Shown here piece by piece: positions 35,268-43,675 of a stretch of DNA of 64,000 nucleotides. The position numbers and the translations under genes were made by a program. Numbering within the stretch: the stretch's first letter is position 1; each line of letters opens with the position of its first letter. This DNA is from Sphingobium_A sp965228065 (GTDB lineage: Bacteria; Pseudomonadota; Alphaproteobacteria; Sphingomonadales; Sphingomonadaceae): the NCBI GenBank assembly GCA_965228065.1, contig OZ245788.1, forward strand, positions 3,162,001 through 3,226,000. The letters run 5' to 3'. Below the pieces are notes generated by a model. It was given only the letters and a program-made list of their open reading frames with translations. It was not told the DNA's origin and ran no database searches.

Positions 35268-35335
35268 ACTCTCATTACGCCGCCTCGGACTGGTCCCGGG
35301 CGGCTCCGTCAAATCGCTTCTTCGAAAGGATTTTC

Positions 35336-35644
35336 ATGCGCCTTCTTCTTATTCTCGCCGGCCTCGTCGCATCACCGTTATCGGCCCAGACGGCACCGCC
35401 ACCGGCCGCAACACAGGCGCCGGCCGGCCTGACCATAGACACCGCGATCGTCGACATCGCGAACAGCCCGGAGGGGAAGGCGGTGCTCGACAGGCATTTG
35501 CCGAACCTGCTCAGCCACCCGTCCTACGAGCAGTTCAAGAGCCTGAGCCTGAAACAGGTCCAGCCTTACTCGAGCGGGGGCATCACCGACGATCAGCTTG
35601 CCGCGATCGACGCGGAGCTGAAAACCCTGAAACCGGCGAAATAG
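35336..35644 (+). CDS. Small exported protein, function unknown
   Basis: Protein of 102 residues with a signal peptide (MRLLLILAGLVASPLSAQ) and a proline-alanine linker, then a compact helical region (IVDIANSPEGKAVLDRHLPNLLSHPSYEQFKS, with ITDDQLAAIDAELK). I do not recognise a family. It starts 68 bases after the second sulfatase and is in the same direction, so it may be co-transcribed. GAAAGGA precedes the ATG. Possibly a periplasmic accessory of the sulfatase (inference). Confidence 0.7.
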   Translation: MRLLLILAGLVASPLSAQTAPPPAATQAPAGLTIDTAIVDIANSPEGKAVLDRHLPNLLSHPSYEQFKSLSLKQVQPYSSGGITDDQLAAIDAELKTLKPAK

Positions 35645-35660
35645 GAGAATCGAGCCGAGG

Positions 35661-36581
35661 CTATTCGGTCTCCCAGGGCGGACGCGTCCCATAGAGGCGG
35701 AACAATTCGTCGATGACGATCCTGATCTTCGGGCTCAGATAGCGATTGCGCGCCCACAGGATGTTGATCGGAAGCGATGTGTTGAAATGGCCGGGCAGCA
35801 CCGGTTCCAGCTCGCCCGCCCGCAATTCGCTGGCAACGAACCAGCGGGGCAACATGGCGATCCCCTGACTGTTGCGGGCGGCGTCGGCCAGGACTTCGGC
35901 GCTGCCGATCCGGAACCTGCCTTTGACCGGAAACAGCTGGGCGTTGCCGTCGTCATCGACATAGGGCCAGGCCTGGGCACGCCCACGCCTGGTTTCCGCG
36001 ATGCATTCATGATCGGCCAGGTCGGCGACGCTGTTCGGCCGGCCGTGCATGTCGAGATAGGTGGGCGTTGCGCACAGCACCCGGTGCTGGAGGCCGAGCG
36101 ATCGTGCCGCCAGGCCACTGCTGTCCTGCAACGGGCCAATCCTGACCGCCAGATCGATGCCCTCGGCAAACAGATCGACGCCCTGGAGGTTGAAGCTGAT
36201 GTCCAGCTCAAGCTCGGGATAGCGTTGGCCGAGCGCGAGCAGCACCGGCGTGATCCAGGTGCGGCCGAACAAGATCGGCAGGTCGACACGCAGTAGGCCG
36301 GCCGGCACGTCCTTGCCATGCGCCAGTTCCGCCTCTGCATCGGCCAGCCCCGCCAGTGCCTGTGACGATCGCCGGTAGAATGTCTCACCATCCGCGGTCA
36401 GCTTCAGCCGCCGCGTCGTCCGCTGGAACAGCCTGACGCGCAGGCCGGCCTCCAGCCGTGAAACGGCCTTGCTGATCGCCGATGGCGTCAGACCGAGCAG
36501 TTCGGCTGCGGCATTGAAACTGCCGCAGTCGGCAACCGCCACAAATGCCCGGACCCCGCTGAATCTCTCGACCGAATACAT
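35661..36581 (-). CDS. LysR-family regulator of the racemase-HyuA operon
   Basis: Protein of 306 residues with an N-terminal helix-turn-helix (FSGVRAFVAVADCGSFNAAAELLGLTPSAISKAVSRLE) and an effector-binding domain (DLPILFGRTWITPVLLALG). It resembles the CrgA/DmlR type. The ATG at 36581 is preferred; a GTG three codons upstream is also possible. It is divergent from the racemase, and a 34-base element lies between them that is repeated before the next gene. It is the best candidate for the regulator that binds both copies. Confidence 0.88.
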   Translation of the reverse strand: MYSVERFSGVRAFVAVADCGSFNAAAELLGLTPSAISKAVSRLEAGLRVRLFQRTTRRLKLTADGETFYRRSSQALAGLADAEAELAHGKDVPAGLLRVDLPILFGRTWITPVLLALGQRYPELELDISFNLQGVDLFAEGIDLAVRIGPLQDSSGLAARSLGLQHRVLCATPTYLDMHGRPNSVADLADHECIAETRRGRAQAWPYVDDDGNAQLFPVKGRFRIGSAEVLADAARNSQGIAMLPRWFVASELRAGELEPVLPGHFNTSLPINILWARNRYLSPKIRIVIDELFRLYGTRPPWETE

Positions 36582-36602
36582 GCCCACCACTCATGAAAGA
36601 TG

Positions 36603-36658
36603 GTCATCAATAAAATGAAATATTGGCGTTTGGTCAACTGATCGCGGCTGCCTAGCCT
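36603..36658 (+). promoter_or_regulatory. Promoter copy A of a duplicated 34-base element
   Basis: The element (36603-36636) begins GTCATCAATAAAATGAAAT and ends GCGTTTGGTCA. It differs from copy B by two bases. TTGGTC at 36630-36635 and TAGCCT at 36653-36658 give a -35/-10 with 17-base spacing on the racemase side, so most of the element sits just upstream of -35, where a LysR protein would bind. Confidence 0.65.
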
Positions 36659-36716
36659 GATGTTGGATCATGCCCATCCTCGCGCGTGATCCGTCCGGCG
36701 TTTGGGAGAGCCCGTC

Positions 36717-37439
36717 ATGATCCATATCCGTGTCATCACGCCATCGATCGTCCAGGGGCTGCGCAGCCTTGATGATATCGCGCATCTTGGCGGCCCCGAT
36801 TTGCGCTTCAGCCATGTCAGCCTCGATCGCGGCCCCTCGTCGATTGAGGGGGAATATGATCACGCGCTCTCGGTGCCGGACGTGGTACGACGCGCCGTCG
36901 AGGCTGAAGCCGATGGCGTCGATGCCGTGGTGATCGACTGTATGGGCGATCCCGGGTTGCACGCCGCGCGCGAGCGTGTTTCCATTCCGGTTATCGGCCC
37001 CGGCGAAGCGTCGATGCATCTGGCCGCGATGCTGGCCCATCGCTTCGCGATCATCACCATCCTCGAGGCGGTTCGCCCGATGCTCGGCAATCTCGCAAGG
37101 ATCTACGGCGTCGCGGACAAGCTGGCCGCGATCCAGGTGGTCGACATGCCCGTGCTCGAACTGACCCAGAGGCGCGCCGAAGTGATCGAACGGCTGATCG
37201 AGAATGCGGTGCGCTGCATCGAAGAGGATCACGCCGGGGTGATCGTGCTCGGTTGCACGGGCTTTTTCGGTTGCGCGGACGCCATCTCGACCGCGCTTGC
37301 AGAGCGGAGATTGATCGTTCCGGTCATTGACCCGATCCCTGCGGCATCGTGCCTGGCCGAAGCGCTGGTGAAGGCGCGGCTCACCCACAGTCGGCACAGC
37401 TATCCTGCGCCACGTGACAAGCCCGTAGCCGGATATTGA
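36717..37439 (+). CDS. Aspartate/glutamate or hydantoin racemase
   Basis: Protein of 240 residues of the Asp/Glu/hydantoin racemase superfamily. The two catalytic cysteines are in VIDCMGDPG and LGCTGFFG, one per domain. It interconverts stereoisomers of amino acids or 5-substituted hydantoins without cofactor. The HyuA-like and DUF917 genes downstream favour a hydantoin-type substrate (inference). GGGAGAG lies upstream of the ATG. It is the first gene of the set and has its own promoter copy. Confidence 0.88.
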   Translation: MIHIRVITPSIVQGLRSLDDIAHLGGPDLRFSHVSLDRGPSSIEGEYDHALSVPDVVRRAVEAEADGVDAVVIDCMGDPGLHAARERVSIPVIGPGEASMHLAAMLAHRFAIITILEAVRPMLGNLARIYGVADKLAAIQVVDMPVLELTQRRAEVIERLIENAVRCIEEDHAGVIVLGCTGFFGCADAISTALAERRLIVPVIDPIPAASCLAEALVKARLTHSRHSYPAPRDKPVAGY

Positions 37440-37464
37440 GCGCATCGAAAATTAGTGAACTGAT

Positions 37465-37520
37465 GTCATCAATGAAATGAAATATTGGCGTTAGGTCATG
37501 AAGCTTGCGCGATCTAACTT
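37465..37520 (+). promoter_or_regulatory. Promoter copy B of the duplicated 34-base element
   Basis: The element (37465-37498) matches copy A at 32 of 34 positions. At the same place in the repeat, TAGGTC (37492-37497) and TAACTT (37515-37520) give -35 and -10 with 17-base spacing. The predicted start falls on or beside the ATG at 37527, so the next gene's mRNA may be leaderless. No ribosome binding site is visible before that ATG, which fits. Confidence 0.65.
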
Positions 37521-37526
37521 TCGATC

Positions 37527-38243
37527 ATGACATTCAAGGACAGACATCTGGTCGTCGTGGGCGGCAGCTCCGGCATCGGCCTCAGGGTTGCTGAACGCGC
37601 GATCGAGGGCGGCGCAACCGTCGTCATCGGCGGACGTTCGGAGGATCGGCTGCATGCGGCCTGCACCCACCTTGGGAGTGCGGCCGATGCGGCGGTTGTC
37701 GATACCGGCGACCGTGCGTCGATCGACCGCTTCTTCGATCGTATCGCGCGCATCGATCACCTCTTCACACCGGGCGCGAGTTATTGGGTGGCGTCGTTCC
37801 GCGATGCCGATGAGGAGACCGCACAGAGCCCGTTCCAGTCGAAATTCTGGGGGCAATATTGGGCGGTCCGGGCAGCACTTCCCAAATTCTCCGACGATGC
37901 GTCGGTGGTGCTGATGGCGGGGGCAGCCAGCGCCCGTCCGCCGGGTGCCGCGGCCGCCTATTCAGCCTGCAACGGCGCGATCGAAGTGCTGGGCCGCGCG
38001 CTCGCGGTCGAACTCGCGCCGGTCAGGGTCAATGTCGTCTCGCCCGGCACGACCGACAGCGAATTGTGGCGGTCGCGACCCGCGGAGCTGCGCGAGGCTG
38101 CCTTCGCTTCCTATGCCGATCTGTCGCTGCTCGGCCGGGTCGGGAGCGTGGACGAAGTGGCGGACACGGTGCTGTTCCTGTTGGGCAACGGCTTCATGAC
38201 CGGATCGACGCTGTTCGCGGATGGAGGATTTGCCCTGCGCTAG
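37527..38243 (+). CDS. Atypical SDR-family protein with Asn in place of catalytic Lys
   Basis: Protein of 238 residues with an SDR fold: GGSSGIG cofactor loop at 12-18 and VVSPGTTDS in the C-terminal half. The catalytic YxxxK is YSACN here: Tyr145 is present and position 149 is Asn, not Lys. The NNAG motif is also lost (TPGAS). Several bacterial SDRs have this 'YSxxNG' form; their activity is unclear. It lies in the racemase-HyuA set with its own promoter copy and a predicted leaderless start. Confidence 0.85.
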   Translation: MTFKDRHLVVVGGSSGIGLRVAERAIEGGATVVIGGRSEDRLHAACTHLGSAADAAVVDTGDRASIDRFFDRIARIDHLFTPGASYWVASFRDADEETAQSPFQSKFWGQYWAVRAALPKFSDDASVVLMAGAASARPPGAAAAYSACNGAIEVLGRALAVELAPVRVNVVSPGTTDSELWRSRPAELREAAFASYADLSLLGRVGSVDEVADTVLFLLGNGFMTGSTLFADGGFALR

Positions 38244-38300
38244 ATCGTGGGCGGGCGAAGGCGGGAAAGGATATCGGATCGGATGGGGAGAGTGGATGTC

Positions 38301-39890
38301 ATGACCGCGTTGAAGCGTGTTTCGCAAGGGCGGCTGCGGCTGGGGATCGATGTCGGCGGAACCAATACCGACGCCGTGCTGATGCTCGGGCGCGAGGTGA
38401 TCGCATCCAACAAGAGCTTCACGACACAGGATATCGGCTCGGGCGTCATCCACTCGGTCACGCGGCTGCTGGAGATATCGGGGCGCCGCGCCGACGAGAT
38501 CGGGCGGGTCATGATCGGCACCACCCAGTTCGTGAATGCTTTTGTCCAGCGCCGGGATCTGAATGCCGTCGCCGTGGTGCGGATCGGCGCGCCATGCGGT
38601 GACGGGGTTCCGCCGCTGGTCGGTTTTCCCGAGGATGTCCTGGCGAAGATCGGCAGGCATATCTTCTGGCTTGAAGGCGGCGCGGATTATACCGGCACAG
38701 CCCATGCGCATATGGACGAGGATGCGGTGCGCGCGATCGCCGCCACGATCCGGGAGCATCAGATTCGGGCGGCCGCGCTGACCGCCACCTTCTCGCCCTT
38801 GCGTCCGGATCTCGAGGACGAGGTGGCCGGGCTGCTCCGCCGCATCGTGCCCGGTCTGCACGTGACCTGTTCCGCACGCGTCGGCGGCATGGGGCTGATC
38901 GATCGTGAGAATGCTGCGATCATGAACGCATCGATGGCGATGCTGTCCCGCCGTGTGATCGACGCGCTGGTCGATGCCTTTGCCAGCCTGGGCATCGCAG
39001 TGCCGATCTATCTGACCCAGAATGACGGGACGCTGATCACCACCGAGACCGCGGCTGATTATCCGGTGTTCACCTGTTCGGCCGGCCCGACCAACAGTAT
39101 TCGCGGCGCAGCGTTTCTCGCCGGGGTGGATGATGCGGTCGTCGTCGATGTCGGCGGCACCACCACCGATATCGGTTATGTGCTGCGCGGCTTTCCAAGG
39201 GAAACCGCGCTGCCCAATGTGATCGGTGGCGTGCGGACAAACATGCGCATGCCCGACGTCCTGTCGATCCCGCTGGGTGGTGGCAGCATCGTCCGGCTCG
39301 ACGGTGACGCGCCCGCGATCGGACCGCAATCGGTGGGCCATGGCCTGGCCACCGAGGCACGTGTGTTTGGCGGCGATGTGATCACCACCACCGATATTGC
39401 GGTGCGTGCGGGATTGGCGGCGATCGGCGATGCGGCGCTGGCCGATGACCTGGCCGGGGCGGATGTGGATGCGGTGCTGGCTGCCATCCATGCGCAGGCC
39501 GAAACCGCGATCGATCTTGTCCGGGTGAACGGCAATCCGATCCCGACGATCCTGGTCGGTGGCGGCGCGATCCTGTTTCCGCGCGATTTCGCGGGCAGCG
39601 CGGGTACGCTGCGGCCCGCCTTTGCCGAGGTCGCCAATGCGATCGGCGCCGCCATCGCCACGGTCAGCGGCCGGTCCGATCGGATCTACGATCTCGACGC
39701 GATGGCGCGCGAGGATGCGCTGGCGGATGCGACGCGGATCGCCAGCGACGCCGCCAGATCGGCCGGCGCCGACGATGAGAGCATCGAACTGGTCGAACTC
39801 GTCGAATTGCCGATGGGCCATATGCAGGGCCGCAATGTCCGCGTCCGCGCGCGTGCGGTCGGCAGTTTGAGGGAGGTCGAAGATGCTTGA
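38301..39890 (+). CDS. HyuA-like hydantoinase/oxoprolinase, copy 1
   Basis: Protein of 529 residues with an actin-like ATPase fold: IDVGGTNTDAV at the N terminus, GTTQFVNAFVQRRDL, NDGTLITTE, AGPTNSIRGAAFL and VDVGGTTTDIGY. Canonical HyuA and oxoprolinase A chains are about 690 residues, so this is a short form. They hydrolyse hydantoins with ATP together with HyuB. No HyuB is present in this window; a DUF917 gene overlaps by eight bases instead. A start at 38283 is possible; 38301 has GGGGAG upstream. Confidence 0.87.
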   Translation: MTALKRVSQGRLRLGIDVGGTNTDAVLMLGREVIASNKSFTTQDIGSGVIHSVTRLLEISGRRADEIGRVMIGTTQFVNAFVQRRDLNAVAVVRIGAPCGDGVPPLVGFPEDVLAKIGRHIFWLEGGADYTGTAHAHMDEDAVRAIAATIREHQIRAAALTATFSPLRPDLEDEVAGLLRRIVPGLHVTCSARVGGMGLIDRENAAIMNASMAMLSRRVIDALVDAFASLGIAVPIYLTQNDGTLITTETAADYPVFTCSAGPTNSIRGAAFLAGVDDAVVVDVGGTTTDIGYVLRGFPRETALPNVIGGVRTNMRMPDVLSIPLGGGSIVRLDGDAPAIGPQSVGHGLATEARVFGGDVITTTDIAVRAGLAAIGDAALADDLAGADVDAVLAAIHAQAETAIDLVRVNGNPIPTILVGGGAILFPRDFAGSAGTLRPAFAEVANAIGAAIATVSGRSDRIYDLDAMAREDALADATRIASDAARSAGADDESIELVELVELPMGHMQGRNVRVRARAVGSLREVEDA

Positions 39891-40992
39891 GGTCCGGACG
39901 ACGCAGGATGTGCAGGATATGGCGCGTGGCGCGGTCTTCCTCGGCGCGGGTGGCGGCGGCGATCCCTATGTCGGCGAGCTTTTCGTGCGCAACCAGATCG
40001 AGCAGGGGCGCTATCCGCGCGTCATCGGCGTGGATGCATTGGCCGACGATGCCTTTGTGGTCGGCGTGGCCGGGATCGGCGCACCGACGGTTCTCGTCGA
40101 GCAACTCGTCAGCGAAAAGGCGCTGGTTGCATTGGTTGCGCAGGCCGAGCGGCTCTACGCGCGCAAGATCGATGCGCTGATCAGCGTCGAGATCGGCGGC
40201 TGCAATTCGATGGTCCCGCTCGGCTTGGCCGCGCGTCTCGATTTGCCCGTCGTCGATGCCGATGGCATGGGGCGGGCCTTTCCCCATCTGGAGATGACCA
40301 GTTTCAGCGTGGCGGGGCGCAGGAGCACGCCGGCAGCGTTGCGCGACGATCGCGGCAATATCGCCGATATCGCGCTGACCGACGACCGGACCGCCGAGCG
40401 TGTCGCGCGCGGTTTCGCGTCTGCGCTGGGTGGGCTCGTCCACAGCATCGTCTATCCGATGAGTGGCGCCGATGTTCGGGCGACCGCCATAGCCGGCACG
40501 CTGACCGCCACGCGCGATATCGGCCGGACGATCCGCACCGCACGGTCGATGGATGGCGATCCGGCCGATGCGCTGATCGCCTTTCTCGACGATCCCGACG
40601 GCGATCGCGCGGCGGCGCATCTGTTCAGCGGCAAGATCGTCGATATCACGCACGAGACGCGCGACGGCTGGCATTGGGGAACGGCGTCGATCGAGAGCGA
40701 GACCGGATCGGACGACCGGATGACGATCGGCATCCAGAACGAGTTCGTGATTGCCCGCCGCAATGGCCAAACCGTGATTTCGGTGCCGGACATCATCGTC
40801 GTGCTCGATCAGGAAAGCGCGGAACCGTTGACCGCGGAGCAGCTCAGATATGGCCAGCGCGTCCATGTGATCGGCTATGCCGCCCCGCCGCTGATGCGTC
40901 GGGCGGAGGGGCTTGCGGTGTTCGGGCCGGGCGCGTTCGGCATATCGGAGGCGTATCGCCCGTTCACCGGCAAGGCGGTCGATGGCCGCTGA
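39883..40992 (+). CDS. DUF917 (S-methyl-thiohydantoin desulfurase-like), copy 1
   Basis: Protein of 369 residues of the DUF917 family. Landmarks: FLGAGGGGDPYVGE, EIGGCNSMVPL, DADGMGRAFPHLEM and the C-terminal FGPGAFGI with YRPF. Pfam, to my recollection, now names this family after an S-methyl-thiohydantoin desulfurase; the exact reaction of this protein is not shown. It overlaps copy 1 HyuA by eight bases with GGGAGG before the ATG, and the LuxR gene by 11 bases. The tight order suggests a HyuA-DUF917 complex or consecutive steps. Confidence 0.85.
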   Translation: MLEVRTTQDVQDMARGAVFLGAGGGGDPYVGELFVRNQIEQGRYPRVIGVDALADDAFVVGVAGIGAPTVLVEQLVSEKALVALVAQAERLYARKIDALISVEIGGCNSMVPLGLAARLDLPVVDADGMGRAFPHLEMTSFSVAGRRSTPAALRDDRGNIADIALTDDRTAERVARGFASALGGLVHSIVYPMSGADVRATAIAGTLTATRDIGRTIRTARSMDGDPADALIAFLDDPDGDRAAAHLFSGKIVDITHETRDGWHWGTASIESETGSDDRMTIGIQNEFVIARRNGQTVISVPDIIVVLDQESAEPLTAEQLRYGQRVHVIGYAAPPLMRRAEGLAVFGPGAFGISEAYRPFTGKAVDGR

Positions 40993-43675
40993 CGGCGATC
41001 TCGACGACGAGAGCGGCATTTTGCTGCTCACGCGGTTGCGGCCGCCGCTGGTGCGCGCCGGCACGCTCGAACGCACGACGCTTCTCCAGTCGCTGGACGC
41101 GGCTTCATTGTGCCGCGTCATCCTGGTCACCGGTGCGGCCGGTTACGGAAAGACGGTGCTGCTGACCCAATGGTACGAGCATCGCCTGAGCCAGGGGCGC
41201 CGGACCGCGTGGATTTCCGCCGATGACGAGGATCTGTCGCCAGGCAAGGTCGTCGCCTATCTCGCCCATGCCATGGGGCAGGCGGGGCTCGACGCCGGGC
41301 CTGCCTTCGCGGCGGCGTCGCATGCCGATGGCAGTGGCGCCCGGCAGCGTCTGCGCCAGCTGCTCAATCTCGTCGCCCGCCATGTCGAGCCGGTGGTGCT
41401 GATCATCGACGATGTCGACCGGTTGGGCGAAACCGAAATACGCGAGGTGCTGACGCCGCTGCTGCGCTGGGCGCCCGACAATCTCATTCTCGTCCTCAGC
41501 GGCCGTCATCGACCCGATATTCCGGTATCCGCGCTGCGCGTTCAGGGGCTCGTCGCCGAAATCGGCCCGGCGGAGCTCCAATTCGGCCTGCACGAGATTG
41601 TCGAATTGTTCGGGCCGGGGCTGTCTCGGCAGGGTGCCAGCGCGGTTCTGGGGCATAGCCTGGGCTGGCCCGCCATCGTCCAGCTGCTGCTCGGCCTGTG
41701 GCGCCGGGCGGAGGATCGAGACGCGCTGATCGCGAATTTCGATGGCGTGCGCGGCGCCGCCGCCGACTATCTTTCCGAACAGATACTCGATGCCGTCCCG
41801 CCGGAGATCAGGGCGTTGCTGGTCGATATGTCGTTGCTCGACACCGTCGACGAGGCCTGTGCGGCGTTCTTGCGTCCCGATGGTCAGGATCTGTGGCGGG
41901 CACTGGTTCGCCTGGAAGGATTCAAGCCGTTCCTGCTGGAAGATGCGAGATCGGAAGGTCGCAGGCGACTGCACCCCATATTGCGCGACGTGCTTGCCGA
42001 TAGCTTCCATGGCCAGCCGCTCGCCGCGCGTCAGGGCGTGCATGCGCGGCTGGCGGAGTGGCATGATCGGGCGGGGCATCTGATCCGCTCGGTGCGCCAT
42101 GCCCTGCTTGCCGGAGATACGCCGTGCGCTGCGCGCTATATCTTCGCTGCCGGCGCGACACGGATCTGGATCCGCCAGGGCAAGGCTCGCCTCGAGGCGA
42201 TCGATGGGCTGCTCGACGATGCCATCCTTCAATCGGTGCCGCGGCTGAAGCTGCTCCGTGCGCTGGTGTTGATCAAGCGGGGCGAACTCGGTGGTGCGGA
42301 GGCGCTGTTTTCCCAAGCGCGTGCGCAGCTCGACGGTTGTACGGACAGCGATATAAGCTTCGATCTGCTGCTCGTTGAATCCACCTTGCTCTTCAACCAG
42401 TGCAAACCCTCGGGCGACGAATATCTGGCGATTTATGCGCAGCGTATGGAAGAGGTTGGCGGCGATCACGATGTCGTGCTGGGCAACGTCAAGACGCTGA
42501 TGAGCCTGTCATATCAGCAGCGGGGCCTTCCCCAGCGCGCGGACCGACACGCCTGCGATGCGCAGGTCCATTATGGCAGAGCCGATCTTCCACATGGCAG
42601 TTTCTTCGTCGAACTTCATCGCGGGGCCGCGCAATTCGCGATGGGCAACAGCGCCGCCGCCGATGTCGCGCTCGATCGCGCGCAGGCACTGGCGCGCCGG
42701 CATTTCCCCGATGACGGCGACAAGCAGTTGCTGGTGGCGATCAACCGCGCCGAGATCGCCTGTGATGCGGGCCGCATCGCCCTGGCCGAAAAGCGTCTGC
42801 AAGGTGCCGTGCGCCGGCTTGTGACAATGGAAGGGTGGCATGCCGTTCATGCGATCGTGCATGGCGTCGGCGTAGCGATCGCAGCCGCGCATGGCGGCAC
42901 TGATGCTGCGCTGGAGGGGCTGGACGCCGCAGAGCGGCTTGCGATCGATCGGGGGCTGACCGGGCTTCGTCCGTTCCTGGTGGCGCAGCGGATGTCGTAT
43001 CTCCTGCGCGCCGGTGATGCGGACGGGGCGATGGCGGCGGCCAGGTCGGCCGGTCTGTCGCTTGATCGGCAGGCGGATGCAGGCGACATGTTGTGGCGCG
43101 AGCGCGAAGCCGTGCTGACCGCCTTTGCGAGACTGGCGCTTGTGCAGGGCGATGCCCAGGCCGTGCTCGGCATGATCGCGCAGCCGCTGCGCGATTTCGC
43201 GCGCATGCGATTGTCGCGTCCACGCGTGCATCTGCACCTTCTTGGCGCGCTGGCGAGCGAAGCGCTCGACGATGCTGCCACGGCGGACCATCATCTGTTC
43301 GAAGCGTTGAATCTTGCCGGACAGAGCGGCCATGTTCGCGCCTTCCACGAAGAAGGGCCGGCACTTGCCGATCTGATGCGCCGCCATGTCGTGCGCATGC
43401 CGGACAGCGGCATGGCCGCGCATATGCTGACGATACTGGCGCCACGCGCGGCGGCCACCGACGCGCCTGTGCTGACACCGCGCGAGGGCGAGGTGCTGTC
43501 GCAGCTTCAGAACGGGCTGTCGGCCAAACGGATCGCGCGTTCGCTCGACCTGACCGAGAACACCGTCAAATTCCACCTGAAGAACATCTACGGAAAATTG
43601 CGCGTCAACAGCCGGACCCAGGCGATCGTCCAGGCGCGCAGCCTGCTTCAGCCGATCGACAATATCCTGCGGTAG
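40982..43675 (+). CDS. MalT-like LuxR-family regulator
   Basis: Protein of 897 residues, the same length as MalT. A Walker A (GAAGYGKT, residues 51-58) and STAND-type NTPase with LIIDDVDRL (Walker B) lead a long helical repeat region (about 350-820), then a C-terminal LuxR helix-turn-helix (LTPREGEVLSQLQNGLSAKRIARSLDLTENTV..., about 832-897). Such proteins are activated by a ligand and ATP and then drive catabolic genes. It overlaps the DUF917 gene by 11 bases, so it is likely to be autoregulated with the set. Its last 28 bases overlap the end of the convergent peptidase gene. Confidence 0.9.
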   Translation: MAADGDLDDESGILLLTRLRPPLVRAGTLERTTLLQSLDAASLCRVILVTGAAGYGKTVLLTQWYEHRLSQGRRTAWISADDEDLSPGKVVAYLAHAMGQAGLDAGPAFAAASHADGSGARQRLRQLLNLVARHVEPVVLIIDDVDRLGETEIREVLTPLLRWAPDNLILVLSGRHRPDIPVSALRVQGLVAEIGPAELQFGLHEIVELFGPGLSRQGASAVLGHSLGWPAIVQLLLGLWRRAEDRDALIANFDGVRGAAADYLSEQILDAVPPEIRALLVDMSLLDTVDEACAAFLRPDGQDLWRALVRLEGFKPFLLEDARSEGRRRLHPILRDVLADSFHGQPLAARQGVHARLAEWHDRAGHLIRSVRHALLAGDTPCAARYIFAAGATRIWIRQGKARLEAIDGLLDDAILQSVPRLKLLRALVLIKRGELGGAEALFSQARAQLDGCTDSDISFDLLLVESTLLFNQCKPSGDEYLAIYAQRMEEVGGDHDVVLGNVKTLMSLSYQQRGLPQRADRHACDAQVHYGRADLPHGSFFVELHRGAAQFAMGNSAAADVALDRAQALARRHFPDDGDKQLLVAINRAEIACDAGRIALAEKRLQGAVRRLVTMEGWHAVHAIVHGVGVAIAAAHGGTDAALEGLDAAERLAIDRGLTGLRPFLVAQRMSYLLRAGDADGAMAAARSAGLSLDRQADAGDMLWREREAVLTAFARLALVQGDAQAVLGMIAQPLRDFARMRLSRPRVHLHLLGALASEALDDAATADHHLFEALNLAGQSGHVRAFHEEGPALADLMRRHVVRMPDSGMAAHMLTILAPRAAATDAPVLTPREGEVLSQLQNGLSAKRIARSLDLTENTVKFHLKNIYGKLRVNSRTQAIVQARSLLQPIDNILR

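Noticed and set aside
33645..35312. 555-codon reverse open frame over the second sulfatase
   Set aside because: Antisense shadow caused by high GC; the sulfatase on the forward strand has a signal peptide and active-site motif.
37962..39821. 619-codon reverse open frame over HyuA copy 1
   Set aside because: Antisense shadow; it would lie opposite a gene with intact HyuA motifs and has no ribosome binding site or family match.
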